From the NCBI GenBank assembly GCA_016722565.1, contig JADKIU010000001.1, forward strand, positions 496,001 to 560,000: a stretch of DNA of 64,000 nt, read 5' to 3'. The stretch comes from Bacteroidota bacterium (GTDB taxonomy: Bacteria; Bacteroidota; Bacteroidia; 2-12-FULL-35-15). The first letter of the stretch is position 1. The number at the start of each line of letters is the position of its first letter. Below, piece after piece: positions 60,793 through 64,000 of this stretch. Below the pieces are notes generated by a model. That model saw nothing but the letters and a program-made list of their open reading frames with translations, ran no database searches and was not told the origin of the DNA. The translations under genes and the position numbers were made by a program.

Positions 60793-61428
60793 ATGAAAAA
60801 ATTAGTTTTGATACTGGCTGTAGGTGGTGTATGTTCACTCACCACCTGCACCTCCGATGTGTATTCACCGGATGCGTGTTTCACAGAAGACGTGTTGCCG
60901 ATTTTTGTTTCCAATTGTGCCTTTAGTGGTTGCCACGATGCAGCGAGTCATGAAGAAGATTACGATCTTACTACGTATGAAGGGATTATGAAAGGAATCA
61001 CTCCAAAGCATCCGCAGCAAAGTGAAATTTACAGAGAGATCAGTGGCGCCAATCCTTCGATGCCTGAAAGTCCGTATCCTAAATTAAGTAAGAAAGATTT
61101 GAATACCATAAAAATTTGGATCAAGATGGGAGCGCCCAACAGTTCGAATTGTCGTTTATGTGATACGGTTGATTTTACCTACAACACACGTGTTAAAAAA
61201 ACAATGGATACGTGGTGTGTGGGTTGTCATACAGGAGCCAGTGCCGGAGGGGGATTGGATTTAACAACGTATACCGGAGTGGCAGCAGCCGTAACAGGAA
61301 ATCGTTTGGTTGGGAGTTTAAATCATACAGCCGGTTTTTCACCAATGCCGAAGAATGCCGGAAAAATTTCGCAATGTGATATTGATGCCATTGAAAGATG
61401 GGTGAATGCGGGGTATCCGAATAATTAA
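60793..61428 (+). CDS. secreted c-type cytochrome-like protein of the metal-efflux operon
   Basis: A 211-residue protein. The ATG at 60793 directly follows the adaptor stop and gives a lipoprotein-like signal (KKLVLILAVGGVCSLTTCTS). Two haem-site-like motifs are seen: NCAFSGCHDA (CX4CH) and WCVGCHTGAS (CX2CH). Each is followed by 'DLTTYEGI'/'DLTTYTGV', and each half ends in an 'MP' (PSMPESPYPKL, FSPMPKNAGK) that could give the axial methionine. The halves look like an internal duplication of the planctomycete-type cytochrome C domain. The link to metal efflux may be redox control of copper, but this is inferred from position. Confidence 0.8.
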   Translation: MKKLVLILAVGGVCSLTTCTSDVYSPDACFTEDVLPIFVSNCAFSGCHDAASHEEDYDLTTYEGIMKGITPKHPQQSEIYREISGANPSMPESPYPKLSKKDLNTIKIWIKMGAPNSSNCRLCDTVDFTYNTRVKKTMDTWCVGCHTGASAGGGLDLTTYTGVAAAVTGNRLVGSLNHTAGFSPMPKNAGKISQCDIDAIERWVNAGYPNN

Positions 61429-61472
61429 GAGAGGTTATACCTATAAAAACATAGGGTTTTTAGTTAACTTCT

Positions 61473-61632
61473 TTCTTTTCTGCTTGATCAGAAAAGAAAC
61501 AAAAGAATCAAGACCGGGCGATTGCTTGCGCTCCTCTCCATATTTTTCTAAAAATCTAAAGCAAAAGAACTAAAGCTTTTGCTAAGATTTTTTAGAAAAA
61601 TATCGTTCACCCCTTGTCGGCATCGCGCCCGG
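61473..61632. repeat. nested inverted-repeat element in a gene-free stretch
   Basis: The 260-base gap has three nested or adjacent hairpins: TTCTTTTCTG (61473) with CAGAAAAGAA (61489); 28-base arms at 61540-61567 and 61576-61603, nearly complementary; and CCGGGCG (61514) with CGCCCGG (61626) enclosing the second. No reading frame of note. It resembles dispersed, structured repeats seen in Bacteroidota genomes. Confidence 0.6.
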
Positions 61633-61689
61633 CCAATCCTCGCCCGCGGCTTCGAAAGGTTGTTTATAGGTTCGTCAGGCAATTATTAA

Positions 61690-62043
61690 CTATTCCTTTA
61701 TAAAAACAGCTTTGTCTTTTAAGAACATCCCTATCCATAGTAATGTTAAAAAGATTGCCGCAGCCGGTGGTTGTGCACTTGCTAATTCAATAGACAAGGC
61801 TCCTCCTAAATAACAGCACAATAATAAAAATCCGATTTTATACGTTTTCGGAATCCATAACAATACCACTGCAATCAATTCAACAATTCCGAATAGTTGA
61901 ATAAAATTTCCTAGTCCTCCTTTGGTTAATCCAGCTACGATCTCCGGGGCAGCCATAAGCTTCATCGCAGCACTCATTACTAACATCAATGATGGAAGTG
62001 CCATCAATACAATTGAAATAATTTTTTTTGTTTTTGTCGACAT
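61690..62043 (-). CDS. DoxX-like family membrane protein
   Basis: A 117-residue protein with four transmembrane helices. Typical of DoxX-like proteins are ALPSLMLVMSAAMKLMAAPE, then GLGNFIQLFGIVELIAVVLL and GALSIELASAQPPAAA. The family includes subunits of quinone-linked oxidoreductases, but most members are uncharacterised. It is divergent from an HxlR-type regulator gene with a shared operator region at 62098-62145, so it is the likely regulated target. It has its own -7 box (TACGTTTG on the minus strand, 62077-62070). Confidence 0.88.
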   Translation of the reverse strand: MSTKTKKIISIVLMALPSLMLVMSAAMKLMAAPEIVAGLTKGGLGNFIQLFGIVELIAVVLLWIPKTYKIGFLLLCCYLGGALSIELASAQPPAAAIFLTLLWIGMFLKDKAVFIKE

Positions 62044-62069
62044 GATTTTTTGTTTTTTGATTTATGCGA

Positions 62070-62174
62070 CAAACGTAGGGAGATTAAGTATCTAAATGGT
62101 ACTGCTTTCCCAAAGGAAAGCGGTATACTTTAGGAAAGCAGTATATAAAAGAAAGCGTCCAGTGCTTATCTTTG
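62070..62174. promoter_or_regulatory. divergent promoters with repeated HxlR operator half-sites
   Basis: The minus-strand box TACGTTTG (62077-62070) serves doxX and the plus-strand TATCTTTG (62167-62174) serves the regulator gene. Between them GGAAAGCGGTATA (62115-62127) and GGAAAGCAGTATA (62133-62145) are direct repeats 18 bases apart. GGTACTGCTTTCC (62098-62110) is the same motif inverted. The last two form a perfect 11-base inverted repeat (62100-62143). Confidence 0.68.
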
Positions 62175-62191
62175 TTATCTAATTCAAAAAG

Positions 62192-62572
62192 ATGGAAACT
62201 CTCGAACACGATAAACGAAAATGTCCTTCACATTTAAATACCACCGAATGCACCAAAATGCTCTTGCCTGTAAAGGATGCATTGGATATTTTAAGCGGTA
62301 AGTGGAAGTTGCAAATTATTTTATCACTCACTTTCGGTAAAAAACGATTCAAACAAATTCAACGGGAGATACCCGGACTAACACCTAAAATGTTGTCGAA
62401 GGAATTAAAAGAATTGGAGGTAAATGGTTTGGCGGATAGACATGTGTATGATACCTCTCCTGTTACTGTCGAGTATGAACTAACGGCCTATGGCAAAACA
62501 CTTAAACCACTGATTGGTGAGTTGCATAAATGGGGAACGAAACACCGAAAACGAATTATTGGCGGTAAATAA
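62192..62572 (+). CDS. HxlR family transcriptional regulator
   Basis: A 126-residue winged-helix protein with the family signature: a cysteine (RKCPSHLNTTECTK, with two cysteines) ahead of ALDILSGKWKLQIILSLTFG, then RFKQIQREIPGLTPKMLSKE and the wing PVTVEYELTAYGKTL. HxlR proteins sense aldehydes, quinones or oxidants, often through the N-terminal cysteine. The half-sites at 62098-62145 are its probable binding sites, and the divergent doxX-like gene the probable target. The ATG at 62192 is the first in frame after the promoter box. Confidence 0.93.
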   Translation: METLEHDKRKCPSHLNTTECTKMLLPVKDALDILSGKWKLQIILSLTFGKKRFKQIQREIPGLTPKMLSKELKELEVNGLADRHVYDTSPVTVEYELTAYGKTLKPLIGELHKWGTKHRKRIIGGK

Positions 62573-62573
62573 T

Positions 62574-63056
62574 TTACTTCTCCTGATCATATAACTTTAA
62601 TCCTTTCACCAATCGGTTAATCGTTTTGGCTAACCGATCTACTTTTGTTTCTTCCTTTTTAGCGGAGTATACCCATTGAACATAATACTTTTTTTCGCTT
62701 TCAGTTAAGGAATTAAAAAACTGCAACGCTTCCGGTTCATCTTCCAAACACAGCAACATCTCTTCGGGTACTTCCAGTGGATCGTTATCAGGGAAAAGAA
62801 TAACATGCACAAAATCTCCGACTGTCTTTTTTATTTTTTTTCTGATTTCTGCTTTTACCGGAAGGAATAAATTTCCGTTGCCCATAGGCATCAAATGATA
62901 TTTTGAAATTTCAACACCATCAATTGTTCCTTTTACTTTTCGCCAACCGAATGGTGTTTTTTTATTTTGTTTTATTTCGGGAATGCGTGCAAAGGTCCAG
63001 CCGCCCTTGCCGGGGAACTTTTCGAGAATATATTGTTTGTCGACAATGGGTTTCAT
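62574..63056 (-). CDS. YdeI/OmpD-associated (DUF1905-type) family protein
   Basis: A 160-residue soluble protein. The ATG at 63056 is preferred; the frame extends 21 codons upstream without support. The N-terminal half has the DUF1905 pattern ILEKFPGKGGWTFARIPEI, then VKGTIDGVEISKYHLMPMGN and LFLPVKAEIRKKIKKTVGD with VHVILFPDNDPLEVP. The C-terminal half is the YdeI-like helical part: ALQFFNSLTESEKKYYVQWVYSA and ETKVDRLAKTINRL (residues not cited in full). These proteins are widespread and of unknown biochemical role; some are linked to tolerance of antimicrobial peptides. It lies tail to tail with the regulator gene, one base away. Confidence 0.85.
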   Translation of the reverse strand: MKPIVDKQYILEKFPGKGGWTFARIPEIKQNKKTPFGWRKVKGTIDGVEISKYHLMPMGNGNLFLPVKAEIRKKIKKTVGDFVHVILFPDNDPLEVPEEMLLCLEDEPEALQFFNSLTESEKKYYVQWVYSAKKEETKVDRLAKTINRLVKGLKLYDQEK

Positions 63057-63146
63057 TGAAGCAATAAATATAAAGTATTTTTTGGAAAAAGGGAATAGAT
63101 GGTATGGGAGAAACCTCACTTTCGAAATGAGTAGACATAGAAAGCA

Positions 63147-63198
63147 GGAGGAAGTTGAAAAAATGCTCTCTCTAAAAAACCCGTTTCAATCTTCCTCC
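63147..63198. terminator. hairpin downstream of 63354-63839
   Basis: GGAGGAAGTTGAAA (63147-63160) pairs with TTTCAATCTTCCTCC (63184-63198) with one bulged base. The loop has A and C runs. It may end transcription of the minus-strand gene at 63354. There is no long T run, so confidence is low. Confidence 0.35.
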
Positions 63199-63353
63199 CG
63201 TTCTTTCCCCTACATGCGGAGTAGCTGTGTTTATGTTCTAATAAAACTTACCGACACAAAGGTGAAAAAGATGGGATTTGTTTCCTATGATGTTGGTCAG
63301 GTTGAGGGGTGTTTTTTGTGAAGACACTTTGAATGCTTTAATACTGCCCAAAA

Positions 63354-63839
63354 TTAATCTTCGTCTTCTTCAGCTTCATTCCCATGAATTGCATTTCCTC
63401 CAGCACCAATTTCTGTATGTCGGATTTGTCCACCTAAGTATCCTGTGCGGGCAACTAAACCAAAACTAACCAGTGCTAAACAAAAAATAACAATGGCTGC
63501 TGTGCGTGTGATGGCCGATTTCTTTAAAGTTAAAAAGAGTCCGCCTAGTGCAGCAACTCCCAAAGCAATTAACGACACCAATGCAACCAAAGCTGATTCT
63601 TCGTGTTCTTCAATCATGTTGGTTGCAACACCTTGAATGTTTTCAATTGTTTCTTCTGCCGCCTCTCCGGTCATGTAAGCAATTACAGCACCAATTGCTG
63701 AAAGAATCAACAGATTATATGCTGCAATTTTTGTTTGACTACTTCTTGTCCACAATCCATGTGCTAAGACGAGTCCACCCAAAACTGAACCGAATATCGG
63801 CAGATGAGTGATTAATAAATGAAGATGTGTTTGGCTCAT
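63354..63839 (-). CDS. four-helix membrane protein, DUF2231-like
   Basis: A 161-residue protein beginning MSQTHLHLLITHLPIFGSVL, which fits DUF2231 ('(L)H..(L)VH.P') with histidines at the membrane edge. Four helices are visible: about 6-26, 38-56, 85-105 and 112-132. The tail is acidic (GNEAEEDED) and holds histidines (IRHTEIGAGGNAIHG). Related proteins are linked to cytochrome or haem membrane complexes, but none is characterised here. It is the last complete gene; no gene is seen in the 160 bases that follow. Confidence 0.72.
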   Translation of the reverse strand: MSQTHLHLLITHLPIFGSVLGGLVLAHGLWTRSSQTKIAAYNLLILSAIGAVIAYMTGEAAEETIENIQGVATNMIEEHEESALVALVSLIALGVAALGGLFLTLKKSAITRTAAIVIFCLALVSFGLVARTGYLGGQIRHTEIGAGGNAIHGNEAEEDED

Positions 63840-64000
63840 GATTTTTTTATCAAAGTTGATAAGAATTAAAGCGGATTGCTATGAGGAATTTCATAGCGTT
63901 TGGGTTAAATTGTTTGATTTTGCTTAGGATGGGGAGATTGCCGCGTAACTTTGGATTGTTGCTACTTAAAAAGATTATTTACCCACTACTACATTTTAGG

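Noticed and set aside
63880..63897. CTATGA...TTCATAG inverted repeat near the right end
   Set aside because: Six-base arms are expected by chance in AT-rich DNA.

Overview
The window is AT-rich DNA from a member of the Bacteroidota, most likely an environmental lineage in the Chitinophagales/Flavobacteriales/Sphingobacteriales range. Evidence: secreted proteins carry type IX secretion (T9SS) sorting domains of type A (1846-470, 23073-24539) and type B (31439-40090). Promoters show the Bacteroidota -7 box TAnnTTTG, starts mostly lack Shine-Dalgarno sequences, and short palindromic repeats sit between genes. No tRNA, rRNA, CRISPR array, transposase or phage gene was seen.

Layout. 1-470: the end of a DUF420 gene and a small CxxC membrane protein. 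470-5433 (minus): a seven-bladed RCC1 propeller and a tandem of TPR signalling proteins, one with a SpoIIE/PP2C phosphatase domain. 5561-9092: envelope lipoproteins and small secreted proteins of unknown role. 9499-14974: a sulfur/one-carbon unit with paired operator-like repeats, a SAM-I riboswitch with terminator and antiterminator, a SAM-dependent methyltransferase and metH. The MetH reading frame is interrupted in frame by a DUF559 nuclease-like domain and by palindromic repeats. 15073-16618: a PadR regulator and a membrane protein with GldL-like motifs behind a perfect operator palindrome. 16885-22955: WG-repeat protein, SF1 helicase, TolC/HlyD pair, tsaB. 23073-30935: SBBP propeller, YD-like protein, thioredoxin/YyaL protein, MtfA-like peptidase, LEA-type lipoprotein, M20 dipeptidase.

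31439-40090 holds four large type-B T9SS cargo proteins in two paralogous pairs. 40126-49047 (minus) has gpmI followed by a potassium-related cluster: two histidine kinases, Kup, an outer-membrane porin and a sigma-54 response regulator. This resembles a Kdp locus in which Kup stands where KdpFABC would be. 49155-54711: a secreted protein, YitT, an MMPL/RND-type exporter and a third TPR protein. 54818-61428: a heavy-metal efflux operon (small membrane protein, CusA-TolC fusion, CusB-like adaptor, c-type cytochrome-like lipoprotein). 61690-63839: divergent DoxX/HxlR pair, a YdeI-like protein and a DUF2231-like membrane protein.

Six otherwise well-conserved genes are broken by one frameshift each (near 3414, 17458, 38755, 47885, 51340 and 53286). 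Five fit the loss of one base and the sixth fits the loss of two, several of them in short homopolymers. This looks more like residual consensus error than pseudogenisation, so split genes are listed as fragments with the reconstruction explained.
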